This document shows, piece by piece, positions 1-8,032 of a stretch of DNA of 64,000 nucleotides. Position numbers and translations under genes: made by a program. Numbering within the stretch: the first letter of the stretch is position 1; each line of letters starts with the position of its first letter. The DNA is from Jeongeupia chitinilytica. GTDB taxonomy: Bacteria; Pseudomonadota; Gammaproteobacteria; Burkholderiales; Chitinibacteraceae. The DNA lies in contig NZ_BMYO01000009.1 in the NCBI RefSeq assembly GCF_014652315.1, positions 78,327-142,326 of the forward strand. The letters run 5' to 3'. Below the pieces are notes generated by a model. It was not told the DNA's origin. It saw nothing but the letters and a program-made list of their open reading frames with translations, and ran no database searches.

Positions 1-512
1 AGACCCGGCGCCATCTCGAGGAAGTGAAGGCGCAGTTGCGTGCCGAGGGCGTCGCCTTCGACCAAGAGATCGAGCTCGGCGGCATGATCGAGGTCCCGGC
101 GGCCGCACTGACGGTGCGCGGCCTGCTCAAGCACCTCGACTTCATCTCGATCGGTACCAACGACCTGATCCAGTACTCGCTGGCGGTCGACCGCAACGAT
201 GACACCGTCTCGCACCTGTACGACCCGCTGCACCCGGCCGTGGTCAAGCTGCTGTCGCTGATCATCGACACCGCCAACGCCGTCGGCAAGCCGGTATCGA
301 TGTGCGGCGAAATGGCCGGCGACCCGGCGTTGACCCGACTGCTGCTCGGGCTCGGCCTGCGGCGTTTCTCGATGCTGCCGACCCAGTTGCTGAAGGTGAA
401 GCAGCAGGTGCTGGGTACCGACGTCGCCGCACTGGCGCCGCTGATCGAGGCGATGTGCGACACCAGCGACTCGGACGAGCTGCGCGCGCTGGCCGTTCAG
501 CTGGATTCGTGA
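1..512 (+). CDS. ptsI: PTS enzyme I, C-terminal part (5' truncated by window edge)
   Basis: The reading frame is open from the first bases and ends in TGA at 510-512, so only the last ~170 residues of a protein that is normally ~570-590 residues are present. The visible part is the end of the PEP-binding TIM barrel: GGMIEVPAAA, SIGTNDLIQY, the YDPLHPAV segment and SMCGEMAGDP, which carries the active-site Cys of the PEP-utilising family. Enzyme I passes phosphate from PEP to HPr at the head of the sugar phosphotransferase cascade in the cytoplasm. PEP synthase shares this fold, but the spacing and the LLLGLGLRRFSM motif are typical of PtsI. The upstream neighbours (ptsH, EIIA) would lie outside the window. 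Confidence 0.9.
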   Translation, partial: TRRHLEEVKAQLRAEGVAFDQEIELGGMIEVPAAALTVRGLLKHLDFISIGTNDLIQYSLAVDRNDDTVSHLYDPLHPAVVKLLSLIIDTANAVGKPVSMCGEMAGDPALTRLLLGLGLRRFSMLPTQLLKVKQQVLGTDVAALAPLIEAMCDTSDSDELRALAVQLDS

Positions 513-522
513 CTCCCGGCGC

Positions 523-1185
523 ATGACCCGGCAGACGCTGTCGCTCGACCCGGCACTGGCCGGCTATGTCACCGCAATGCAGCGCGAGCCGGCGCCGCTG
601 GCCCGGCTGCGCGAGGCCACGTCCGGACACCGGTTGGCCAAGATGCAACTCGCCCCCGAACAGGGGCAATTGCTGATGCTGCTGTTGCAGCTGATCGGTG
701 CACGCCGCTATCTCGAAGTCGGCACCTTCACCGGCTACAGCGCGCTTGCCGCGGCACTGGCGATGGGCGAAGCCGGACATGTCACCGCCTGCGATGTCAG
801 CGACACCTTCACGCGCATCGCCCGCACGCACTGGGAGGCCGCCGGCGTCGCCGGACGGATCGAGCTGGTGCTGCAGCCGGCACTGCGCACGCTCGACGCG
901 CTGCTGGCGGACGGCCAGGCCGGGCAATTCGACTGCATGCTGATCGACGCCGACAAGCCCGCGTATCCGGACTACTACGCGCGTGCGCTGCAGCTGGTGC
1001 GACCCGGCGGGCTGATCCTGCTCGACAACATGCTGCTCGGTGGCGACGTGGTCACGGTGCGCGACGACGAAGCGCCGGGCGCGGGCGTCATCCGCGACCT
1101 CAACACCGCGCTGCGCGACGACGAACGCGTTTCCCACGCCTTCCTGCCGCTCGGTGACGGACTGATCGTCCTGATGCGGCGCTGA
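523..1185 (+). CDS. class I SAM-dependent O-methyltransferase (caffeoyl-CoA OMT-like)
   Basis: 220 residues, the usual size for the bacterial O-methyltransferase family 3 (caffeoyl-CoA OMT / catechol OMT-like). The AdoMet-binding motif LEVGTFTGYSAL lies near residue 64. The metal and catalytic segments LIDADKPAYPDYY and LLDNMLLGG follow in the right order. The product would be a soluble cytoplasmic methyltransferase; its acceptor cannot be predicted. It starts 10 nt after the ptsI stop on the same strand, so it may be transcribed with it. ATG at 523 is chosen because the start gives a family-typical N-terminus; the ribosome-binding site is weak. Confidence 0.88.
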   Translation: MTRQTLSLDPALAGYVTAMQREPAPLARLREATSGHRLAKMQLAPEQGQLLMLLLQLIGARRYLEVGTFTGYSALAAALAMGEAGHVTACDVSDTFTRIARTHWEAAGVAGRIELVLQPALRTLDALLADGQAGQFDCMLIDADKPAYPDYYARALQLVRPGGLILLDNMLLGGDVVTVRDDEAPGAGVIRDLNTALRDDERVSHAFLPLGDGLIVLMRR

Positions 1186-1278
1186 CGGCTTGATGCAAAG
1201 CAATAGGTAGTTTGCCCCGGCTGCCAGTCGTCGCGGACCGCCCTATCATGCAGTCAGCTCACTCCCGCGAGTCCGGTC

Positions 1279-1926
1279 ATGCAGTTGCACTGGCAGTTCT
1301 TCTTCGGCGCGCTGATCAGCCTGGTCACGATGACCAATCCGCTGTCGAAAATCCCGATGTTCATTTCGCTGACGCAGAACATGAGCGAACCGCGCCGCCA
1401 GCACCAGGCCATCCGCGCCAGCTGGATCGCCTTCCTGATCATGACGGTGTGCCTGATCGCCGGCAACGTCATCCTCTCGGTCTTCGGCATCTCCTACGGC
1501 GCGCTGCGGGTTGCCGGCGGCATCGTCATCGGCCTGCTCGGATACCGGATGCTCTACCACCTGCAGGACCCGGGCATGGCACCCAAAGCGGCCGGGACGC
1601 GCAACCGCAACGACTACGCCTTCTTCCCGCTGGCGATGCCGGCGATCGCCGGCCCGGGGACGATCGCCGTCGTCATCGGCCTGTCGACCGAAATCGTCGA
1701 AAAACCGACATTGACCGGCAAGGCGGTGACGTTCGCGCTGACGCTGGCCGCGATCGCGGTCTCCAGCCTGGTGATGTGGATGACGCTGCGCTCGTCGACG
1801 ATGATTTCCGAGCGGCTGGGCCGCTCCGGCCAGGAGGTGATGGCCCGGCTGATGGGGTTCGTGCTGATCTGCGTCGGCATCCAGTTCATCGGTTCGGGGG
1901 TACGCACCTTCATCGCCGGCAGCTGA
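1279..1926 (+). CDS. MarC/YhgN family inner-membrane protein
   Basis: 215 residues with about six hydrophobic segments. Family-typical features are an N-terminal helix with VTMTNPLSKIP and the conserved re-entrant-like FPLAMPAIAGPGTIA near residue 115. The family (UPF0056, MarC/YhgN) is of unknown transport function; the old link to multiple antibiotic resistance is not supported for MarC itself. The gene stands alone, with a 93-nt gap upstream and a dispersed repeat starting about 20 nt after its stop. Confidence 0.9.
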   Translation: MQLHWQFFFGALISLVTMTNPLSKIPMFISLTQNMSEPRRQHQAIRASWIAFLIMTVCLIAGNVILSVFGISYGALRVAGGIVIGLLGYRMLYHLQDPGMAPKAAGTRNRNDYAFFPLAMPAIAGPGTIAVVIGLSTEIVEKPTLTGKAVTFALTLAAIAVSSLVMWMTLRSSTMISERLGRSGQEVMARLMGFVLICVGIQFIGSGVRTFIAGS

Positions 1927-1944
1927 AATCCAGTTCATTCGGTG

Positions 1945-2085
1945 GCTACGCCTGCACATTTTGCCGCCGTCCGGCGCTCGGAACCCCGCAAGGGGCTACC
2001 TTCGGGTCGTCCTCATGGACCACATGTCCATTCCGGTTCCTGCGCTTCGGGCGACGGCAAACTGCTTTGGCTCGCTCACCGACTG
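1945..2085 (+). repeat. dispersed intergenic repeat, copy A
   Basis: The same ~120-nt sequence occurs three times in the window (also 18975-19090 inverted and 20620-20736). Shared blocks are a G+C-rich head, a 6-bp dyad ATGGAC-N5-GTCCAT (here 2015-2031), then CCGGTTCCTGCGCTTCGGGCG and a tail TTTGGCTCGCTC. This copy lies between marC and the convergent patatin gene. The loop differs between copies while the stem is kept, which suggests selection for a hairpin. No transposase is linked, so it looks like a REP/MITE-type element. Confidence 0.8.
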
Positions 2086-2101
2086 AAACGGATCAGGCGC
2101 T

Positions 2102-3253
2102 TCAGGCGCGCAAGTGCTGCTCGGCCGCCTGCCGCGTGACGCGCTGGCCATCGCCTTCGACATCGGCCAGCGTCCAGTCCTCCGGCAACGACGGCACGCT
2201 GTCGTCGTAATCGATACCCAGCCGCACCGCATGCTCCCGGCAGAAGCCCAGCCCGGCGTCGAAGCCGATGCGGAACAGTGTGTGCATGTTCGAATACGAC
2301 CAGTCGAACATCCGCTCCCAGCGTTCGGCCGGCAGATCCGGCGACAACAGCGGCACCCGCAGCAGCGCGCGCTTCTCGCTGCCGTCGGCATTGCGGTTGT
2401 GCACCAGTTCGAACAGCTTCAGGTCGTCCTTGGCGATTTCGGTCAGCGGCGTGATGATCGACATCACCCAGGCGTCGTAGAGGTCGCGCGGTGCGCGCAG
2501 CAGCCGGTCGGCCCCGAGCACGTCGAACACGACGATGGTGTCGATGTCCGGATCGCTGGCGTCGTCGCCGATCAGCGCCTTGAAATTCAGCGTGTCGAGC
2601 GCCGCACCTTCGATATAGCGTTCACCGTCGATTTCGGTCGGCGGATACAGGAAGGGAAAGGACAGCGCAGCGCGGAAATGCGCCACGTCGATCTCCTGAC
2701 CGCGCCATTGCGCCATCTCGTGCCGGTCGACGTTGTAAGCATTCAGGTAGATCGGCTTTTCATACGAGCGCAAGCGGTTGAAATCGACGACATCCTCGAC
2801 GAAGGGCACGTGCGCGCACAGGCCCAGACTGTCGGCGCTCAGATCGCTCGGCGTCGCCGTCGCCCACAGCAGTTGCTGCCAGTCGCTCCAGAGCCGGAAA
2901 CCCGGACTGACGTCGGCCATCCGCTCGACCATCTGCGCATACGGCGAGGCCTTCAATCCCTCGCGGAACAGTTCGGCGAGCTGGCCCGGCTTGTTGAAGA
3001 CCTTGAAGTTGACCGGAAAAGCGCGGTACAGCGCATCGGAAATGCCCATCTCGACCATGCCCGCGAGCGCGGCGATCGGCGAGGCCGCTTTGGGCGCAGC
3101 GTACAGCAGACCGACCAGCGCGCCGGCACCCGAGGTCGAGATCACGTCGAAACCGACCCGCTGCCGCAGCATCGCGCACAGCGCGCCGGCCATCAGCGGC
3201 ATGTTCGGTGCGCCGCCACCGATCACCAGCGCCGTCTTGTTTGCTTTTGTCAT
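2102..3253 (-). CDS. patatin-like phospholipase family protein with atypical active site
   Basis: 383 residues, soluble, no signal peptide. The N-terminal glycine loop IGGGAPN (residues 11-17) corresponds to the oxyanion loop GGGxRG. The nucleophile elbow reads STSGAG with Ser41, where the family has GxSxG. The usual catalytic Asp in the DG(G/A) motif appears as Glu215 in YIEGAALD. The overall order (oxyanion loop, Ser at ~40, acidic residue at ~215) fits a patatin-like lipid acyl hydrolase, but activity is uncertain with three departures from consensus. It ends close to repeat copy A and is transcribed away from the lipid A genes, separated by a 252-nt gap in which I see no gene. Confidence 0.75.
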   Translation of the reverse strand: MTKANKTALVIGGGAPNMPLMAGALCAMLRQRVGFDVISTSGAGALVGLLYAAPKAASPIAALAGMVEMGISDALYRAFPVNFKVFNKPGQLAELFREGLKASPYAQMVERMADVSPGFRLWSDWQQLLWATATPSDLSADSLGLCAHVPFVEDVVDFNRLRSYEKPIYLNAYNVDRHEMAQWRGQEIDVAHFRAALSFPFLYPPTEIDGERYIEGAALDTLNFKALIGDDASDPDIDTIVVFDVLGADRLLRAPRDLYDAWVMSIITPLTEIAKDDLKLFELVHNRNADGSEKRALLRVPLLSPDLPAERWERMFDWSYSNMHTLFRIGFDAGLGFCREHAVRLGIDYDDSVPSLPEDWTLADVEGDGQRVTRQAAEQHLRA

Positions 3254-3505
3254 GCTGCCTCTCCTCTGAACAAGGAAGACAGCATAACGCGTTCGTCGAC
3301 CGGACAGACGGCGGTCGCTCCGACCGTGGCGGCTCAGTCACATCAGTCAGCAATACAGCATGCAGGGCATGCGAACAAAATCCGGCGCAGCGGTACAGGC
3401 AAGGCGTGCGAAGCGCAGACAGTACAACCAGGTACGGCAAGCAAGCACAACGCAGCCAGCAGGATTTGCGCCCGGCAGGAAGTGCCCTTGGGGCATTCGT
3501 TGCGC

Positions 3506-4423
3506 TCAGTCCTGCGGGCCCTTGCGGCCGTACAGGTCGGGCTCGCCGCGCGGCCGGGTCTTGAAGCGCCGGTGCAGCCAGTAGTACTGCGCCGGGAAGT
3601 CGCGGATGCGCTGCTCGATGAAGGCGTTCATCCGGCGGGTATCGGCCTCGACATCGTCACCGGGATAATCGGTCCAGGCCGGGTAATAACGCGTGACGAA
3701 ATGATTGCCTTCGAGCGTGGTCACCATCGGCACGACCACAGCCTTGCCGAGCTGCGCCAGTCGCGGCAGGCCCGGGACCGTCGCGGTCTGGATGCCGAAG
3801 AACGGCACGAAGATCGACTCCTTGCGGCCGAGATCCTGGTCCGGCAGGTAGTACAGCGGCGCGCCCTGCTTCAGCGCCTTGACGATGGGCCGGATGCCGT
3901 CGTTGCGACGGATCAGGAGCGGCGCACCGAAACGCGACCGCCCCAGCCGCAGCAGCTGGTCGAACGGATTGTCGTGCGTCGACGTATAGACGCTGGCCCC
4001 CCAGTGGTCCGCGGTGTGCAGGATGCCGCCGTAGTCGAGCCCCAGAAAGTGCGGCGCCAGCAGGATCACCGGCTGGTCCTTCACCGCCAGATAGTGCTCG
4101 TAACCCTCGCGCCGGACCAGATTGCGGACCAGCTTTTCCGGGCCGAACCAGAGCTTGCCGTAGGCCAGCAGGCAGGTACAGAACACCCGGTAGTGCTCGC
4201 GCAGCGTGGCGCGACGGCGCGCTTCCGGCCAGTCCGGGAAGCACAGGCGCAGGTTGATCAGCCCGACCTTGCGCCGGCCCGGGATCAGCCAGTACATCAG
4301 TTCGCCAAGCACGGCGCCCTTGAGACGGATCAGCGGCATCGGCAGCCAGCGCAGCAGCCAGAACAGTACCGCCAGCAATTTGGCGGGCAGCGACAGCGTG
4401 TGCCAGGTGGTCGGCTCGCTCAT
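3506..4423 (-). CDS. LpxL/LpxM-type lipid A late acyltransferase (second of pair)
   Basis: 305 residues from ATG at 4423. This start forms an ATGA overlap with the stop of the upstream acyltransferase, so translation is probably coupled; the longer upstream extension has no support. A membrane anchor lies near residues 12-35. The acyltransferase HX4(D/E) motif is HFLGLD, followed by the Arg-containing block and a DQDLGRKESIFVPFFG segment typical of the lauroyl/myristoyl acyltransferase family. It transfers an acyl chain to lipid A precursor at the inner membrane. Two adjacent late acyltransferases next to metK are a common betaproteobacterial arrangement. Which acyl chain it adds cannot be told. 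Confidence 0.9.
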   Translation of the reverse strand: MSEPTTWHTLSLPAKLLAVLFWLLRWLPMPLIRLKGAVLGELMYWLIPGRRKVGLINLRLCFPDWPEARRRATLREHYRVFCTCLLAYGKLWFGPEKLVRNLVRREGYEHYLAVKDQPVILLAPHFLGLDYGGILHTADHWGASVYTSTHDNPFDQLLRLGRSRFGAPLLIRRNDGIRPIVKALKQGAPLYYLPDQDLGRKESIFVPFFGIQTATVPGLPRLAQLGKAVVVPMVTTLEGNHFVTRYYPAWTDYPGDDVEADTRRMNAFIEQRIRDFPAQYYWLHRRFKTRPRGEPDLYGRKGPQD

Positions 4424-5295
4424 GCGTTCTCCTCTCCCGGCTTCGGCGCACCTGCCGGCCGCTTGTAGCGGTTGTAGCTCCACAGGTATTGCGCCGGCGC
4501 ACGCGCGATCAGGTCCTCGATCGCCGCGTTGACGGTGGTCGCATCCGCAACCGGTTCACCGCTCAGTGCCGGCAACGGCACGACATGCATGCGGTAGCCG
4601 CGCCCCCAGGTCAGCCGTTCGGCAAAACACATCAGCACCGTGGCATCGAACTGGCGCGCCAGCTTCGGCAACAGGGTCATCGTGTACGCCGGCTGGCCGA
4701 AGAACGGCGCCCACACGCCGTCACCGGCGCCCGGCGCCTGATCAGGCAGCATGTACGCGGTCTGGCCGGCCTTGAGCGTCTTCAGCAGCAGCCGCACGCC
4801 CTTGGCGTTGGCCGGCGCGGCCAGGCCGTTCTCCCGGTCGCGCGATGCCAGCATCAAGGGTTCGAGCACCTTGATCTTCGGTGGACGGTACAAGGCGGCG
4901 AGCTGGCGCGGGATGCGCATTGCCAGATGGATGCCGCAGGCCTCGATCGCGCCCAGATGGGGCGAAACGAACAGGATGGGCTTGGGATTTGCGAGCGCGG
5001 TCTCGACATGGTCCCAGCCGCGGCGCTCGACCACCAGCTGCGCAACCTTCTCGGCCGGCCGCAACCAGTGCACCAGCATCTCGGCGCCGGCCATGCCGTG
5101 CTGCACAATACTTGACCGAAGTAATCGGTTATAATGTCTGTCATTTTTCGAAAGCCCGGACTGGCGCAGGTTTTCCGCCAGTCGCCGCCGGTACGTCGAA
5201 TCCGCCGCCCAGGCCAGCCAGCCGGCCACCATGCCGATGCCGTGAAAAAACCACAAAGGCAGCCAGGCAAGAGGGCGAAGCAATTTCAGCAGCAT
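4420..5295 (-). CDS. lpxL: LpxL/HtrB-type lipid A late acyltransferase (first of pair)
   Basis: 291 residues from ATG at 5295 (a TTG nine codons earlier is less likely). An N-terminal hydrophobic helix is followed by the HX4E catalytic motif HLGAIE, then the LPDQAPGAGDG and WAPFFGQPAYT blocks of the family. The enzyme is an inner-membrane acyltransferase using acyl-ACP to finish lipid A. Its 3' end overlaps the next acyltransferase by 4 nt (ATGA), so the two form an operon. It is divergent from metK with about 80 nt between start codons. The symbol is given for the family; the paralogue split between LpxL1 and LpxL2 is not resolved. Confidence 0.88.
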   Translation of the reverse strand: MLLKLLRPLAWLPLWFFHGIGMVAGWLAWAADSTYRRRLAENLRQSGLSKNDRHYNRLLRSSIVQHGMAGAEMLVHWLRPAEKVAQLVVERRGWDHVETALANPKPILFVSPHLGAIEACGIHLAMRIPRQLAALYRPPKIKVLEPLMLASRDRENGLAAPANAKGVRLLLKTLKAGQTAYMLPDQAPGAGDGVWAPFFGQPAYTMTLLPKLARQFDATVLMCFAERLTWGRGYRMHVVPLPALSGEPVADATTVNAAIEDLIARAPAQYLWSYNRYKRPAGAPKPGEENA

Positions 5296-5315
5296 GTAAT
5301 GTCCATTGATGATCT

Positions 5316-5343
5316 GCAGCAACGATTTTATCGGCTTTGCTGC
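5316..5343 (+). promoter_or_regulatory. strong hairpin in the metK leader
   Basis: GCAGCAA (5316-5322) pairs with TTGCTGC (5337-5343), and an inner CGAT/ATCG (5323-5326 with 5330-5333) extends the stem with one bulge. It lies in the ~80-nt gap between lpxL and metK, about 30 nt before the metK start. There is no U-run, so it is not a simple terminator. It matches no riboswitch class I recognise. Confidence 0.35.
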
Positions 5344-5375
5344 ATGCCCGACATGACTTAGGAGCCCAGAGGCCC

Positions 5376-6542
5376 ATGAAAGAATTCCTGTTTACATCCG
5401 AATCGGTCTCTGAAGGCCATCCCGATAAGGTCGCCGACCAGATCTCCGACTCGATCCTCGACGCGATCCTGACGCAGGACAAGCACGCCCGTGTCGCCGC
5501 CGAAACGCTGGTCAACACCGGCCTCGTCGTGCTCGCCGGCGAGATCACCACCACCGCCAATATCGACTACATCCAGATCGCGCGCGACACGATCAAGCGC
5601 ATCGGCTACGACCACAGCGACATCGGCTTCGACTACAAGACCTGCGCCGTGCTGGTGGCCTACGACAAGCAGAGCCCGGACATCGCCCAGGGTGTCGACG
5701 AGGGGGCCGGCCTCGACCTGGACCAGGGTGCCGGCGACCAGGGCCTGATGTTCGGTTACGCCTGCGACGAAACACCGCAGCTGATGCCTGCGTCGATCTA
5801 CTACGCGCACCGTCTGGTACAGCGCCAGTCCGAACTGCGCAAGGACGGCCGCCTGCCGTGGCTGCGCCCGGACGCCAAGTCGCAGGTCACGCTGAAGTAC
5901 GACGCGGAAACCGGTGCCGTCATCGGCGTCGACACCATCGTGCTGTCGACCCAGCATCACCCGGATGTCTCGCACGCCCAGCTGTCCGAAGCCGTGATCG
6001 AGGAAATCATCAAGCCGGTGATGCCGTCCGAGTGGCTGCAGAACCCGAAGTACCTCGTCAACCCGACCGGCCGTTTCGTCATCGGCGGCCCGATGGGTGA
6101 CTGCGGCCTGACCGGCCGCAAGATCATCGTCGACACCTACGGCGGCGCAGCACCGCACGGCGGTGGCGCGTTCTCCGGCAAGGATCCGTCCAAGGTCGAC
6201 CGCTCGGCCGCCTACGCCGGCCGCTACGTCGCGAAGAACATCGTCGCCGCCGGCATTGCCAAGCAGTGCATGGTGCAGGTGTCGTACGCGATCGGCGTTT
6301 CGAAGCCGGTGTCGATCATGGTCGATACCTGGGGCACGTCGAAGCTGTCGAACGAGCAGATCGTCAAACTGATCGAGCGCCACTTCGACCTGCGCCCGAA
6401 GGGCATCGTGCAGATGCTCGACCTGCTGCGCCCGGTGTACACCCGTACGGCCGCCTACGGCCACTTCGGCCGCGAAGAGCCGGACTTCACCTGGGAACGC
6501 ACCGACAAGGCCGAAGCCCTGCGCGCCGACGCCGGTCTCTGA
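5376..6542 (+). CDS. metK: S-adenosylmethionine synthetase
   Basis: 388 residues from ATG at 5376, preceded by AGGAG; the 13-codon upstream extension beginning with TTG would run into the leader hairpin. The protein has the standard three-domain MetK layout: FTSESVSEGHPDK with the ATP/metal-binding His and Asp at the N-terminus, GAGDQGLMFGYA in the middle, and DCGLTGRKIIVDTYGG with GGGAFSGKDPSKVDRS. It makes AdoMet from methionine and ATP in the cytoplasm. It feeds the methyltransferases, SpeD and AhcY encoded in this window. A rho-independent terminator follows directly. Confidence 0.98.
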   Translation: MKEFLFTSESVSEGHPDKVADQISDSILDAILTQDKHARVAAETLVNTGLVVLAGEITTTANIDYIQIARDTIKRIGYDHSDIGFDYKTCAVLVAYDKQSPDIAQGVDEGAGLDLDQGAGDQGLMFGYACDETPQLMPASIYYAHRLVQRQSELRKDGRLPWLRPDAKSQVTLKYDAETGAVIGVDTIVLSTQHHPDVSHAQLSEAVIEEIIKPVMPSEWLQNPKYLVNPTGRFVIGGPMGDCGLTGRKIIVDTYGGAAPHGGGAFSGKDPSKVDRSAAYAGRYVAKNIVAAGIAKQCMVQVSYAIGVSKPVSIMVDTWGTSKLSNEQIVKLIERHFDLRPKGIVQMLDLLRPVYTRTAAYGHFGREEPDFTWERTDKAEALRADAGL

Positions 6543-6560
6543 TCCGGTCTCTGCCCCAGC

Positions 6561-6590
6561 AAAACGGGATGGCAACGCCATCCCGTTTTT
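6561..6590 (+). terminator. rho-independent terminator of metK
   Basis: An ACGGGATGGC / GCCATCCCGT stem with an AAC loop is followed by a T-run, 18 nt after the metK stop. Confidence 0.9.
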
Positions 6591-6670
6591 GCATCCGCTT
6601 GCGCAAGCGCGATCAGGCAGGCTGATCGTCGCGGGTCCACGATGGCGCATCCCGCCCGCCGAGTGCCGCG

Positions 6671-8032
6671 ATGCCACACCACCTCCTCTACCCGCTTTCC
6701 CCGGTACTGGCGCTGCTTGCCGCCACGGGCAGCGGTCTGGCCATCCGCCGGGCATGGGGACTTCGTCCCGTCGTCTGGCTCGGCTGGTGCGCACCGGTCC
6801 CCTTGCTGCTGTTGCTGCCGTGGCTCGATCCGTGGACGCTGACGCTTGCCGGCCTGCTGACCGGCTTGATCGGTTACGGCGGCCATCTCCGGTTTTTCCG
6901 GCTGGTCCTGCCCGCACGTGCGGTTGCGACGACCTGGCTGGTGCTGGCCGCCGGTCTGGCCCTGCTGTGCTGGATCACCCGGGGACTCGCCGCCGCACTG
7001 CCTCCACCGCTGGCGGTCTTCGCCTGGCCGCTGGCGCTCGTGTCGCTCGAAGCGGTGATTGCACGCGTCTCGCCTCACGGCGACGCACTGACGCTGGCGA
7101 CCAGTCAGGCTGCTGCCACCCCCTTGCTGCAGATCGCCGCGCTGTCCGGCCTGCATGGCGTCGTGTTCACGCTGGGGCTCGGCTCGGCCTGGCTGGTCGA
7201 GGTGCTGCGGGTGCTCTGCCTTGGCGCGACGCCGACGGGGCTGCTCCTGTCGTCGGCCACTCTGGCCGCTCTCGCTGGTTACGGGATCGCCCGCTTGCGC
7301 CGCGCCTCGCCGCAGCAAGCACCCGCGGTCACCCTGTTGGCCAGCGACGCCGACGATGCACGGATGCTGGACTCCTACACTTCTGCGATTACCGGTATGC
7401 CGGCACACGGTCTGGTCGTACTCCCTGAAAAACGGTTTGCGGCAACCGGCGAGGTCGACCGGATCTTGCTCGCCCTCGCTGCAGATCGTCACAGCGTCAT
7501 CGTCGCCGGGCTTGAAGCATCGGACGGTCACCGGACTCGCAACATTGCCCGCGTCTATACCGCCGACGGGCAGGTCCGCGATTACGCCAAGCGCTTTCTG
7601 GTTCCGGGGCTCGAAGACGGAGTGCACCCCGGTAGCACGCCCCTGATCACCGGCAACGGCATCGCACTGGCGGTCTGCCGTGACGTCTTCTTTGCCGCCA
7701 GCACCCGCAGCTACGCGCCACCGACCGCAAGAATGCTGGTCGTGCCGGCCTGGGACTTCGATGTCGACGCCTGGGTGCGTGCGCGCCTCGCGGTGCTGCG
7801 CGGGATCGAATGCGGCTTGCCGGTACTGCGCAGCGCCCGCAACGGCCTGCTGACGATCAGCGATCCGTACGGCCGCATCGTGGCCGAAACCGCCAGCACG
7901 GCGGCGATCACGTCGGTCTCGGCACCGCTGCCTGCGGCCCTGCCCGCCCCGACCCTGTATACGCGCGGCGGACGGCATTTCGACCTGCTCTGCCTGACGC
8001 TTACCGTCGGGTTGCTGGCATCGTTGCTGTAG
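6671..8032 (+). CDS. Lnt-like apolipoprotein N-acyltransferase / nitrilase-fold paralogue
   Basis: 453 residues. The first ~210 residues contain about six hydrophobic helices; the rest is a carbon-nitrogen hydrolase (nitrilase) domain. The catalytic Glu-Lys-Cys triad is visible as LPEK (Glu253), YAKRF (Lys307) and AVCRD (Cys336). True Lnt usually has CYE after the nucleophile, here CRD, and the essential loop Glu may be the GLED Glu315. It could N-acylate lipoproteins at the inner membrane, but the short membrane part and divergent Cys context suggest a paralogue with another acceptor rather than the housekeeping Lnt. Its 3' end overlaps the convergent CDF gene by 32 bp. Confidence 0.72.
   Translation: MPHHLLYPLSPVLALLAATGSGLAIRRAWGLRPVVWLGWCAPVPLLLLLPWLDPWTLTLAGLLTGLIGYGGHLRFFRLVLPARAVATTWLVLAAGLALLCWITRGLAAALPPPLAVFAWPLALVSLEAVIARVSPHGDALTLATSQAAATPLLQIAALSGLHGVVFTLGLGSAWLVEVLRVLCLGATPTGLLLSSATLAALAGYGIARLRRASPQQAPAVTLLASDADDARMLDSYTSAITGMPAHGLVVLPEKRFAATGEVDRILLALAADRHSVIVAGLEASDGHRTRNIARVYTADGQVRDYAKRFLVPGLEDGVHPGSTPLITGNGIALAVCRDVFFAASTRSYAPPTARMLVVPAWDFDVDAWVRARLAVLRGIECGLPVLRSARNGLLTISDPYGRIVAETASTAAITSVSAPLPAALPAPTLYTRGGRHFDLLCLTLTVGLLASLL

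Noticed and set aside
3360..3500. Possible second repeat type in the patatin-lpxL gap (AGGCAAGGCGTGCGAAGCGC words)
   Set aside because: It looks like intergenic repeats seen in other genomes, but only one copy is present in this window, so it cannot be supported here.
2114..4468. 784-codon open frame on the plus strand
   Set aside because: It runs antisense to the patatin and acyltransferase genes, which have clear family motifs; its product is Arg/Gln/His-rich with no domain. High G+C keeps antisense frames open.
5112..5135. TTGACC ... TATAAT upstream of metK
   Set aside because: Both boxes look good but the spacer is only 12 nt, and the DNA codes for the conserved N-terminal region of LpxL; probably chance.
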